Source of the DNA: Chamaelirium japonicum
Taxonomy: Eukaryota > Streptophyta > Magnoliopsida > Liliales > Melanthiaceae
Assembly: GCA_947650365.1 (NCBI GenBank)
Contig: CANTAL010000002.1
Span: forward strand, 3,169,501-3,233,500
Length of the DNA: 64,000 bases
Direction of reading: 5' to 3'
The number at the start of each line of letters is the position of its first letter. Position 1 is the first letter of the stretch. The notes beneath the pieces are model-generated. The model saw only the letters and a program-made list of their open reading frames with translations, had not been told where the DNA came from and made no database searches. This document shows positions 52,013-64,000 of the stretch, piece after piece. The translations under genes and the position numbers were made by a program.

Positions 52013-54912
52013 ATCATAGGAATGAATTAGAATGGATCGTACAAATGAATTAGAATGGATACATTCGTGCGAATGAATTAGAATGGATCGTAGGAATGAA
52101 TTAGAATGGATCGTACAAATGAATTAGAATGGTTACATTCGTGCGAATGAATTAGAATGGATCGGACGAATGGATTAGAATGGATCATACGAATGAGTTA
52201 GAATGGATCGTACAAATGAATTAGAAAGGTTACATTTGTGAGAATGAATTAGAATGGATCGTACGAATGGATTATAATGGATCGTACGAATGGATTAGAA
52301 TGGATCGTACGAATAGATTAGAATGGATCGTACGAATGAATTAGAATGGATTGAATTAGAATAAATCATACGAATGAATTAGAATGAATCATACCGTACG
52401 AATGAATTAGAATGGATCATACGAAGGAATTATAATGGATCGTACGAATGAATTAGAATGGATCGTACGAATGAATTAGAATGGATCCTACGAAGGAATT
52501 AGAATGGATCGTACGAAGGAATTAGAATGGATAGTACGAATGAATTAGAATGGATACCTTCGTGCAAATGAATTAGAATGGATCGTACGAATGAGTAAGA
52601 ATGGATCGTACGAATGAAATAGAATGGATTGTATGAATGAATTAGAATGGATCGTGCGAATGAATTAGAATGGATCGTACGAATGAATCAGAATAGATCG
52701 TAGGAATGAATTAGAATGGATCGTGCGAATGAATTATAATGAATCGTGCGAATGAATTAGAATGGATCGTACGAATGAATTAGAATGGATCGTACGAATG
52801 AATTGGAATGGATACATTTGTGCGAATAAATTAGAATGGATCGTACGAATGAATTAGAATGGATCATAGGAGTGAATTAGAATGGATCGTGCGAATTAAT
52901 TAGAATGGATCGTGCGAATGAATTTGAATGGATACATTCGTACAAATGAATTAGAATGGATCGTACGAATGAATTAGAATGGATCGTACGAATGAATTAG
53001 AATGGTTACATTCGCGCGAATGAATTGGAATGGATCGTACGAATATATTAGAATGGATCATACGAATGGATTAGAATGGATCGTACAAATGAATTAGAAT
53101 GGATCGTACAAATGAATTAGAAACGTTATATTTGTGAGAATGAATTAGAATATATCGTACGAATGAATTAGAATGGATCGTACGAATGGATTAGAATGGA
53201 TCGTATGAATGGATTAGAATGGATCATACGAATGAATTAGAATGGATCGTACGAATGGATTAGAATGGATCGTATGAATGGATTAGAATGGATCATACGA
53301 ATGAATTAGAATGGATCATACAAATGAATTAGAAAGGTTACATTCGTGAGAATGAATTAGAATGGATCGTGCGAATTAATTAGAATGGATCGTACGAATG
53401 AATTTGAATGGATACATTTGTGCGAATGAATCTGAATGGATGGCATAAATGAATTACAATGGATCGTACGAATGAATTAGAATGGATCGTACGAATGAAT
53501 TAGAATGGATCGTGCGAATGAATTAGAATGGATACACTCGAGCAAATGAATTAGAATGGATTGTACGAATGAATTAGAATGGATCATAGGAATGAATTAG
53601 AATGGATCGTGCAAATGAATTAGAATGGATACATTCGTGCGAATAAATTAGAATGGATCGTAGGAATGAATTAGAATGGATCGTACGAATGAATTAGAAT
53701 GGTTACATTCGTGCGAATGAATTAGAATGGATCGTATGAATGGATTAGAATGGATCGTACGAATGAATTAGAATGGATCGTACAAATGAATTAGAAAGGT
53801 TACATTTGTGAGAATGAATTAGAATGGATCGTACGAATGAATTAGAATGGATCGTACGAATGGATTAGAATGGATCGTACGAATGCATTAGAATGGATAC
53901 ATTCGTGCGAATGAATTAGAATGGATCGTACGAATGAATTAGAATGGATCGTGCGAATGAATTAGAATGGATCGTACGAATGAATTAGAATGGATCGTGC
54001 GAATGAATTAGAATAGATCGTACGAATGAATTAGAAGGGATCGTGTGAATGAATTAGAATGAATCGTACGAATGCATTAGAATGGATACATTTGTGCGAA
54101 TGAATTTGAATGGATCGTACGAATGAATTAGAATGGATCATACAAATAAATTAGAAAGGTTACATTCGTGAGAATAAATTAGAATGGATCGTACGAATGA
54201 ATTAGAATGGATCATGCGAATGAATTTTAATAGATCGTACGAATGAATTAAAATGGATCGAACGAATAAATTAGAATGGATACATTTGAGCGAATGAATT
54301 AGAATAGATCGTAGGAATGAATTAGAATGTATCGTGCGAATGAATTAAAATGAATCATACGAATGAATTAGAATGGATCGTACGAATGAATTAGAATGGA
54401 TACATTCGTGCGAATGAATTAGAATGGATCATACGAATGAATTAGAATGGATCGTACGAATGGATTAGAATGGATCGTACGAATGAATTAGAATGCATCG
54501 TACAACTGAATTAGAAAGGTTACATTTGTGAGAATGAATTAGAATGGATCGTACGAATGAATTAGAATGGATCGTACGAATAGATTAGAATGGATCGTAC
54601 GAATGAATTAGAATGGATCATACAAATGAATTAGAAAGGTTACATTCGTGAGAATGAATTAGAATGGATCGTACGAATGAATTAGAATGGATAATAGGAA
54701 TAAATTAGAATGGATCGTGCAAATGAATTAGAATGGATACATTCGTGCGAATGAATTAGAATGGATCGTAGGAATGAATTAGAATGGATCGTACGAATGA
54801 ATTAGAATGGTTACATTCGTGCGAATGAATTAGAATGGATCGTACGAATGAATTAGAATGAATCGTATGAATGCATTAGAATGGATCGTACGAATGAATT
54901 AGAATGAATCGT
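52013..54912 (+). repeat. Forward block 65, 2.9 kb without a turn
   Basis: At 52.41-52.69 kb it repeats the CGAAGG / ATAGTACG / CCTTCGTGC series of 0.50-0.76 kb (offset about 51,919). A duplicated core (ATCATACCGTACG) lies near 52,389. Several copies of the AAAGGTTACATT 28-mer begin partial or full recurrent modules. Confidence 0.92.
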
Positions 54913-56422
54913 ACGATCTATTCTAATTCATTCGTCCGATCCATTCTAATTCATTCGCACGAATGTATCCATTCTAATTCATTTGCACGATCCATTCTAA
55001 TTTATTCCTATGATCCATTCTAATTCATTCGTACGATCCATTCTAATTCATTCGCTCGAATGTAATCATTCTAATTCATTCGTACGATCCATTCTAATTC
55101 GTTCATACGATCCATTCAAATTCGTTCGTACGATCCATTCTAATTCGTTCGTACGATCCGTTCTAATTCATTCGTATGATCTATTCTAATTCATTCCTAT
55201 GATCCATTCTAATTCATTCGCTTGAATGTAACCATTCTAATTCATTCGTTTGATCCATTCTAATTCATTCGTACGATCCATTCAAATTCATTCACATGAT
55301 CCATTCTAATTCATTCGTACGATCCATTCTAACTCATTCTCACGAATGTAACCTTTCTAATTCATTTGTATGATCCATTCTAATTCATTCGTACGATCCA
55401 TTCTAATCCATTCGTACGATCCATTCTAATGGATCATACGAACGAATTAGAATGGATCCACCGAATGAGTTAGAATGGATCATACGAATGAATTAGAATG
55501 GATCGAACGAATGAATTAGAATGGATACATTCGAGCGAATGAATTAGAATAGATCGTAGGAATGAATTAGAATGGATCATATGAATGAATTAGAATGGAT
55601 CGTATGAATTTTAGAATAGATCGTGCAAATGAATTAGAATGGATACATTTGAGCAAATGAATTAGAATGGATCGTACGAATGAATTAGAATGGTTACATT
55701 CGTGCGACTGAATTAGAATGGATAAGAATGGATCGTTCGAATGGATTAGAATGGATCGTACAAATGAATTAGAAAAGTTACATCTGTGAGAATGAATTAG
55801 AATGGATCATACGAATGGATTAGAATGGATCGTACGAATGGATTAGAATGGATCGTACGAATGGATTGGAATGGATCGTACGAATGAATTATAATGGATC
55901 ATACAAATGAATTAGAGAGGTTACATTCATGAGAATGAATTAGAATGGATCGTACGAATGAATTAGAATGGATCATACGAATGAATTTGAATGGATCGTA
56001 CGAATGAATTAGAATGGATCGAACGAATGAATTAGAATGTATCGAATGAACGAATTAGAATGGATCGTACGAACGAATTAGAATGGATATATTCGAGTGA
56101 ATGAATTAGAATGGATCGTACAAATGAATTAGAATGGATCATAGGAATGAATTAGAATGGATCGTACGAATGGATTAGAACTCATTGTACGAATGAATTA
56201 GAATGGATCGTACAAATGAATTAGAATGGATACATTTGTGCGAATGAATTAGAATGGATCGTACGAATGAATTAGAATAGATCGTGCGAATAAATTAGAA
56301 TGGATAGTGCGAATGAATTAGAATGGATCGTACGAATGAATTAGAATGGATCCACCGAATAAGTTAGAATGGATCATACGAATGAATTAAAATGGATCGT
56401 ACGAACGAATTAGAATGAATTG
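54913..56422. repeat. Blocks 66 and 67
   Basis: Reverse (54,913-55,429), then forward (55,430-56,422). The reverse part carries the recurrent module at about 55,180-55,360. The forward part carries a module at about 55,920-56,050 and CCACCG units near 55,456 and 56,351. Confidence 0.88.
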
Positions 56423-57721
56423 TACGATCCATTCTAATTCATTCGTCCGATCCATTCTAATTCATTCGCACGAATGTATCCATTCTAATTCATTCGTACA
56501 ATCCATTCTAATTCATTCGCACGATCCATTCTTATTCACTCGCACGATCCATTCTAATTCATTCGTACGATCCATTCTAATTCATTCGCACGAATGTATC
56601 CATTCTAATTCATTTGTACGATCCATTCTAATTCATTCGTACGATTCATTCTAATTCATTCGCACGATCCATTCTAATTCATTCCTACGATCTATTCTAA
56701 TTCATTCGCTCGAATGTATCCATTCTAATTCATTCGTTCGATCCATTTTAATTCATTCGTACGATCCATTCAAATTTATTCGCATGATCCATTCTAATTC
56801 ATTCGTATGATCCATTCTAATTCATTCTCACGAATGTAACCTTTCTAATTTATTTGTACGATCCATTCTAATTCATTCGTACGATCCATTCAAATTCATT
56901 CTCACGAATGTATCCATTCTAATGCATTCGTACGATTCATTCTAATTCATTCCTATGATCCATTCTAATTCATTCGTACGATACATTCTAATTCATTCGC
57001 TCGAATGTATCAATTCTAATTCATTCGTACGATCCATTCTAATTCGTTCATACGATCCATTCTTATTCATTCCTTCGATCCATTCTAATTCATTCATACG
57101 ATCCATTCAAATTGATTCGCATGATCTATTCTAATTCATTCGTACGATCCATTCTAATTCATTCTCACGAATGTAACCTTTCTAATTCATTTGTATGATC
57201 CATTCTAATTCATTCGTACGATCCATTCTAATCCATTCGTACGATCCATTCTAATCCATTCGTACGATCCAGTCTAATCCATTCGTACGATCCATTCTAA
57301 TTCATTCTCACAAATGTAACCTTTCTAATTCATTCGTACGATCCATTCTAATCCATTCGTACGATCCATTCTAATCCATTCGTACGATCCATTCTAATTC
57401 ATTCGCACGAATGTAACCATTCTAATTCATTCGTACGATCCATTCTAATTCATTCGCTCAAATGTATCCATTCTAATTGATTTGCACGATCCATTGTAAT
57501 TCATTCATACAATCCATTCAGATTCACTCGCACAAATGTATCCATTCAAATTCATTCGTACGATCCATTCTAATTAATTTGCACGATCCATTCTAATTCT
57601 GTCGTAAGAATGTATCCATTTTAATTCATTCGTACGATCCATTCTAATTCATTCGTACGATCTAATTCATTCGTACGATCCATTCTAATTCTTTCGTACG
57701 ATCGATTCTAATTCATTCGCA
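56423..57721 (-). repeat. Reverse block 68
   Basis: Reverse recurrent module at about 56,680-56,850 and again in part at 57,060-57,190. An 18-bp unit (GATCTAATTC) lies near 57,660. Confidence 0.9.
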
Positions 57722-59221
57722 CGAATGAATTAGAATGGATCATGCGAATGAATTTGAATGGATCGTACGATTGAATTAGAATGGATCGAACGAATGAATT
57801 AGAATGGATACATTCGAACGAATGAATTAGAATAGATCATAGGAATGAATTAGAATGGATCATACGAATGAATTAGGATGGATATATTCGTGCGAATAAA
57901 TTAGAATGGATCGTAGGAATGAATTAAAATGGATCGTACGAATGAACTAGAATGATTACATCCGTGCGAATGAATTAGAATGGATCATATGAAATAGATC
58001 GTACAAATGAATCGTACGAATGAATTAGAATAGATCGTACGAATGAATTAGAATGGATCGTGCGAATGAATTAGAATTGATCATACGAATGAATTAGAAT
58101 GGATCGTATGAATGAATTAGAATGGATCATATGAAAGAATAAGAATGGATCGTGCGAATAAATTAGAAAGGATCGTACGAATGAATTAGAATGGATATAT
58201 TCGTGCTAATGAATTAGATTGCATCGTACGAATGAATTTGAATGGATTGTACGAATGAATTAGAATGGATCGTACGAATGAATTAGAATGGATCATGCGA
58301 ATGAATTAGAAAAGATCGTACGAATGAATAAGAATGGATCGTACGCACGATCCATTCTAATTCATTCGTACGATCAATTCTAATTCATTTGTATGATCAA
58401 TTCTAATTCATTCGTACAATCCATTCTAATTCAGTCGTATGAATGTATCATACGAATGAATTAGAATTGATCATGCGAATGAATTAAAATGGATCGTACG
58501 AATGAATTGGAATAGATCGTACGAATTAATTAGAATACATCATGTGAATGAATTAGAATGGATCGTACGTTTGAATTAGATTGGATCTTGCGAATGAATT
58601 AGAATAGCTCGTATGATCCATTCTAATTCATTCGTACGATCCATTCTGATTCATTTGCACGAATGAATTAGAATAAATCGTGCAAATGAATTAGAATGGA
58701 TACATTCGTGCGAATGAATTAGAATGGATCGTAGGAATGAATTAGAATATATCGTACGAATGAATTTGAATGGTTACATTCGTGCGAATGAATTAGAATG
58801 GATCGTACGAATAAATTAGAATGGATCGTACGAATGAATTAAAATGGATACATTTGTGCGAATGAATTACAATGGATCGTACAAATGAATTAGAATGGAT
58901 CGAACGAATGAATTAGAATGGATCGTACGAATGGATTAGAATGGATCGTACGAATAGATTAGAATGGATCGTACGAATGGATTAGAACGCATTGTACGAA
59001 TGAATTAGAATAGATACATTTGTGCGAATGAATTAGATTGCATCGTACGAATGAATTTGAATGGATCGTGCAAATGAATTAGAATGGATTGTACGAATGA
59101 ATTAGAATGGATACATTCGTGCGAATGAATTAGAATGGATCGGACGAATGAATTAGAATGGATCGTACGATTCATTCTAATTCATTCGTACGATCCATTC
59201 TAATTCATTAGCTCGAATGTA
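57722..59221. repeat. Short alternating blocks 69-74
   Basis: Forward 57,722-58,345; reverse to 58,445; forward to 58,613; reverse to 58,659; forward to 59,166; reverse to 59,221. Turns include CGTACGCACG (about 58,340) and CGTACG (59,164-59,169). Inverted stretches are one to five units. Confidence 0.85.
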
Positions 59222-61596
59222 TCGTACGAATGAATTAGAATGGATACATTCGAGCGAATGAATTAGAATGGATCGTACGAATGAATTAGAATGGATCATA
59301 GGAATGAATTAGAAAGGTTACATTCGTGAGAATGAATTAGAATGGATCGTACGAATGAATTAGAATGGATCATGTGAATGAATTAGAATGAATCGTACGA
59401 ATGAATTAGAATGGATCGTGCGAATGAATTATAATGGATACATTCGTGCGAATGAATTATAATGGATCGTACGAATGAATTATAATGGATCATGCGAATG
59501 AATTAGAATTGATCATACGAATGAATTAGAATGGATCGTACGAATGGATTAGAACGCATTGTACGAATGAATTAGAATAGATACATTTGTGCGACTGAAT
59601 TAGATTGCATCGTACGAATGAATTTGAATGGATTGTACGAATGAATTAGAATGGATCATACGAATGAATTAGAATGGATCATGCAAATGAATTAGAATAG
59701 ATCGTACGAATGAATTAGAATGGATCGTACGAATAAATTAGAATGGATCATGCGAATGAATTAGAATGGATCGTACGAATGAATTAGAATGTTTCCCCCG
59801 AATGAGTTAGAATGGATCGTGCGAATGAATTAGAATGGATCGTATGAATGAATTAGAATGGATACATTCGTGCGAATGAATTAGAATGGATCGGACGAAT
59901 GAATTAGAATTGATCGTGCGAATGAATTAGAATGGATCATACGATTGAATTTGGATGGATCGTACGAATAAATTAGAATGGATACATTTGTGCGATGAAT
60001 AAGAATGGAGCGTACGAATGAATTACAATGGAGCGTACGAATGAACTAGAATGGATACATTCGTGCGAATGAATTAGAATGGATCATATGAAAGAATTAG
60101 AATGGATCGTGCGAATGAATTAGAAAGGATCGTACGAATGAATTAGAATGGATATATTCGTGCGAATGAATTAGAATGGATCGTACGAATGAATTAGACT
60201 GGATCGTACGAATAAATTAGAATGGATACATTCATACAAATGAATTAGAATGGATCGTGCGAATGAATTAGAATTGATCGTACGAATGAATTAGAATGGA
60301 TCATACGAATGAATTAGATCGTACGAATGAATTAGAATGGATCGTGCGAATGAAATAGAATTAATCATACGAATGAATTAGAATGGATCATGCGAATGAA
60401 TTAGAATGGATCGTACGAATGCATTAGAATGGATACATTCATGCGAATGAATTAGAATGGATCATACGAATGAATTAGAATGGATACATTTGTGCGAATG
60501 AATTTGAATGGATTGCACGAATTGAATTAGAATGGATCGTACGAATGGATTAGAATGGATCATACGAATGAATTAGAATGGATCATACAAATGAATTAGA
60601 AAGGATACATTCGTGAGAATAAATTAGAATGGATCATGCGAATGAATTAGAATTGATCATACAAATGGATTAGAATGGATCGTACGAATGAATTAGAATA
60701 GATCGTGCGAATGAATTAGAATGGATCGTACGAACGAATTAGAATGGATCGTACAAACGAATTAGAATGGATCGGATGAACGAATTAGAATGGATCGTAT
60801 GAATGAATTAGAATGGATACATTCGAGCGAATGAATTAGAATGGATCGTATGAATGAATTAGAATGGATCATAGGAATGAATTAGAATGGATCGTGCAAA
60901 TGAATTAGAATGGATCGCTCGAATGTATCGTACGAATGAATTAGAATGGATCGTACGAATGGATTAGAATGGATCATACGAATGGATTAGAATGGATCGT
61001 ACGAATGAATTAGAATGGATCATACAAATGAATTAGAAAGGTTACATTCGTGAGAATGAATTAGAATGGATCATACAAATGAGTTAGAATGGATCATACG
61101 AATGAATTAGAATGGATCATACAAATGAATTAGAATGGATCGTACGAATGAATTAGAATGGATCATACGAATGAATTAGAATGGATACATTTGAGCGAAT
61201 GAATTAGAATAGATTGTAGGAATGAATTAAAATGGATCATACGAATGAATTAGAATGGATCGTGCGAATGAATTAGAATGGATTGTACGAATGAATTAGA
61301 ATGGATACATTCGTGCGAATGAATTAGAATGGATCGGACGAATGAATAAGAATGGATCATACGAATGAATTAGAATGGATCGTGCGAATGAATTAGAATG
61401 AATCGTACGAATGCATTAGAATGGATACATTCGTGCGATTGAATTAGAATGGATCGTACGAATGAATTAGAATGGATCGTGCGAATGAATTAGAATGGAT
61501 CGTACGAATGAATTAGAATGGATCATGCGAATGAATTAGAATGGATCGTGCGAATGAATTTGAATGGATCGTACGAATGAATTAGAATGAATCATA
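59222..61596 (+). repeat. Forward block 75
   Basis: Forward units. A degraded relative of the CCACCG unit (TTTCCCCCGAATGAG) lies near 59,792. GGAGCG/GTACG units near 60,007-60,040 resemble 28.67 and 33.89 kb. Confidence 0.9.
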
Positions 61597-64000
61597 CGAT
61601 CCATTCTAATTCATTCTCACAAATGTTACCTTTCTAATTTATTTGTATGATCCATTCTAATTCATTCGTACGATCCATTCTAATTCATTCGCGCGATCCA
61701 TTCTAATTTATTCACACGATCCATTCTAATTCATTCGCACGATCCATTCTAATTTATTCGTACGATCCATTCTAATTCATTCGCTCGAATGTAACCTTTC
61801 TAATTCATTTGTACGATCCATTCTAATTCATTCGTACGATCCATTCTAATTCATTCGCACGATCCATTCTAATTCATTCGCACGATCCATTCTAATTCAT
61901 TCGTATGATCCATTCTAATTCATTCGCACGATCCATTCTAATTAATTCGTACGATCCATTCTAATTCATTCGCACGAATGTATCCATTCTAATGCATTCG
62001 TACGATTCATTCTAATTCATTCGCACGATCCATTCTAATTCATTCGTACGATCCATTCTAATTCATTCGTACGATCCATTCTAATTGATTCCTACGATCC
62101 ATTCTAATCCATTCTCACGAATGTAACCTTTCTAATTCATTTGTATGTATCCATTCTAATTCATTTGTACAATCCATTCTAATTCATTCGCACAATCCAT
62201 TCTAATTCATTTCTATGATCTATTCTAATTCATTTGTACGATCCATTTTAATTCATTCGTACGATCCATTCTACTTCATTCGTACGATCTAATTCATTCA
62301 TATGATCTATTCTAGTTCAATAAAACGATCCATTCTAATTCATTCGTACGATCCATTCTAATTCATTCGTATGATCCATTCTAATTTATTCGTTCAAATA
62401 TATCCATTCTAATTCATTCGTACGATCCATTCTAATTCATTCGCACGATCCATTCTAATTCATTCGCACGAATGTATCCATTTTAATTCATTTGCACGAT
62501 CCATTCTAATTCATTCGTATGATCCATTCTTATTCATTCGTACGATCCATTCTAATTCATTCGCACTATCCATTCTAATTCATTCATACGATCCATTCTA
62601 ATTCATTCGTATGATCCATTCTAATTTATTCGTTCAAATATATCCATTCTAATTCATTCGTACGATCCATTCTAATTCATTCGCACGATCCATTCTAATT
62701 CATTCGCACGAATGTATCCATACTAATTCATTTGCACGATCCATTCTAATTCATTCGTACGATCTATTCTTATTCATTCATACGATCCATTCTAATTCAT
62801 TCGCACAATCCATTCTAATTCATTCGTGCGATCCATTCTAATTCATTCGTACGATCCATTCTAATTCATTCGTACGATCCATTCTAATTCATTCATTCGA
62901 TCCATTCTAATTCATTCGCACGATCCATTCTAATTCATTTGTACGATCCATTCAAATTCATTCGTATGATCCATTCTAATTCATTCGTACGATCCATTCT
63001 TATTCATTCGTATTATCCATTCTAATTCATTCGTATGATCCATTCTAATTCATTCGTACGATCCATTCTAATTCATGCGTTCTAATCCATTGGTATGATC
63101 CATTCTAATCCATTTGTATGATCCATTCTAATTCATTCGCACGAATGTAACCATTCTAATTCATTCATATGATCCATTCTAATTCATTCGTACGATCCAT
63201 TCTAATTCATTCGTACGATCCATTCTAATTCATTCGTATGATCCATTCTAATTCATTCGTACGATCCATTCTAATTCATTCCTATGATCTATTCTAATTC
63301 ATTCACTCGAATGTTTCTATTCTAATTCATTCGTTCGATCCCTTCTAATTCATTCGTACGATCCATTCAAATTCATTCGCATGATCCATTCTAATTCATT
63401 CGTACGATCCATTCTAATTCATTCGTATGATCAATTCTAATTCATTCGTACGAATGTATCCATTTTAATTCATTCGTATGATCCATTCAAATTCATTTGT
63501 ATGATCCATTCTAATTCATTCGTACGAATCATTCTAATTCATTCGCACGATCCATTCTAATTCATTCATATGATCCATTCTAATTCATTCCTACTATCTA
63601 TTCTAATTCATTCGCTCGAATGTATCCATTCTAATTCATTCGTTCGATCCATTCTAATTCATTCGTATGATCCATTCTAATTTATTCGCACGAGTGTAAC
63701 CATTCTAATTCGTTCGTACGATCCATTCTAATTCATTTGTATGATCCGTTCTAATTCATTCGTATGATCCATTCTAATTCATTCGCACGATCCATTCTAA
63801 TTCATTCGTATGATCCATTCTAATTCATTCCTACGATCTATTCTAATTCATTCGCACGAATGTATCCATTCTAATTCATTCGTACGATCCATTCTAATTC
63901 ATTCGTACGATCCATTCTAATTAATTCGTACTATCCATTCTAATTCATTCGTACGATCCATTGTAATTAATTCGCACAAATGTATCCATTCTAATTCATT
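61597..64000 (-). repeat. Reverse block 76, to the window end
   Basis: Continuous reverse units to the last base. Holds a 240-bp local tandem duplication (about 62,370-62,850). Near 63,075 a shortened unit reads ATTCATGCGTTCTAATCC. Confidence 0.92.
62370..62849 (-). repeat. 240-bp local tandem duplication
   Basis: The CGTTCAAATATATCC unit near 62,390 recurs 240 bp later with the following units largely the same. The length equals eight 23-mers plus two 28-mers. Confidence 0.8.

Larger units (their letters stand above)
1..64000. repeat. 23-bp/28-bp satellite array filling the whole window
   Basis: Every part of the window resolves into copies of one short unit on one strand or the other. The 23-bp form begins GAATTAGAATGG and ends CGTACGAAT; the 28-bp form adds ACATT before the core. 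Both window ends lie inside the array, so its true extent is larger. No unique sequence, transposon insertion or poly-A tract was found between units. Copies differ mainly at the CGTACG core (CGTGCG, CATACG, CGTATG, TGTACG, CGTAGG, CGAACG) and by single substitutions in GAATTAGAAT. Seen: repeat structure. Inferred: eukaryotic heterochromatic satellite. Species and chromosomal position cannot be read from it. Confidence 0.98.

Noticed and set aside
42575..56654. Open frames at 42,575, 46,425, 50,480 and 56,415
   Set aside because: Each is satellite sequence, mostly a copy of the recurrent module or adjacent 28-mers. No distinct codon use and no start context.
1..64000. CRISPR-like array (regularly repeated short palindromic unit)
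   Set aside because: There are no unique spacers; the whole period is repeat, orientation flips, and no cas-like gene is present.
1..64000. Bacterial iteron or origin array
   Set aside because: Iteron arrays are short and lie next to a rep gene. This array is at least 64 kb with no gene and has higher-order repeats typical of eukaryotic satellites.
1..64000. Human satellite II/III
   Set aside because: GAATG-like pentamers are present, but the 23-bp period and CGTACG core are not those of the GGAAT/CATTC arrays. Only a formal resemblance.
1..64000. Telomere repeat or rDNA spacer
   Set aside because: No telomeric hexamer or heptamer runs and no ribosomal RNA sequence anywhere in the window.
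1..64000. Assembly artefact as the source of the inversions
   Set aside because: Not fully excluded. However, turns differ in sequence, and duplicated turns carry private substitutions and unit indels, which a simple fold-back chimera would not produce. Left as a check in the findings.

Overview
The window is one uninterrupted satellite-DNA array. From base 1 to base 64,000 I find no stretch that is not made of the same short unit or a close variant. The common unit is 23 bp (e.g. 50-72): it begins GAATTAGAATGG and carries a CGTACG core. A 28-bp variant (e.g. 73-100, 124-151) has ACATT added just before the core. I see no protein-coding gene, RNA gene, transposon, CRISPR array, origin or promoter that I can support. 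The sequence is about one-third G+C but has two CpGs in almost every unit. A tandem array this long and this uniform points to eukaryotic heterochromatin (pericentromeric, subtelomeric or interstitial satellite). The sequence gives no basis for naming the species.

The array is not a simple head-to-tail tandem. The unit changes strand about 75 times, giving about 76 orientation blocks that range from one unit to about 3.9 kb. Blocks called '+' read GAATTAG...CGTACG on the given strand; blocks called '-' read CGTACG...CTAATTC. Switching is finest at 5.7-9.3 kb and 57.7-59.3 kb, and coarsest at 23.6-34.7 kb and 46.4-57.7 kb. Many switch points fall on a palindrome that the unit supplies: CGTACG, CGTGCACG or GGATCC when heads meet, and CTAATTAG, TTCTAGAA or GAATTC when tails meet.

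Larger duplications lie on top of this. Segment B (17.31-23.64 kb) recurs as B' (34.68-40.95 kb) with its strand switches in the same order. Between them lie two tandem copies of a 5.2-kb segment, C1 (23.64-28.87) and C2 (28.87-about 34.02). Each C copy contains two tandem copies of a 1,365-bp higher-order repeat, which also occurs once at about 15.29-16.65 kb. A partial third C start follows B' (40.95-41.36 kb). Smaller duplications lie at 1.0-1.8/3.5-4.3 kb, 5.46-6.09/8.55-9.17 kb and 62.37-62.85 kb, and one long-range match links 0.5-0.76 kb with 52.4-52.7 kb. A module of about 171-217 bp, seven to nine units in fixed order, recurs many times in both orientations; several of the short open frames are translations of it.

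The most informative features are the inversion-rich architecture, the palindromic junctions, the unit lengths that step by 5 bp (13, 18, 23, 28) and the multi-kilobase higher-order duplications. No encoded 'system' is visible; any biology here is that of a structural or chromatin satellite. Block boundaries were read by eye and are good to about +/-10 bp.
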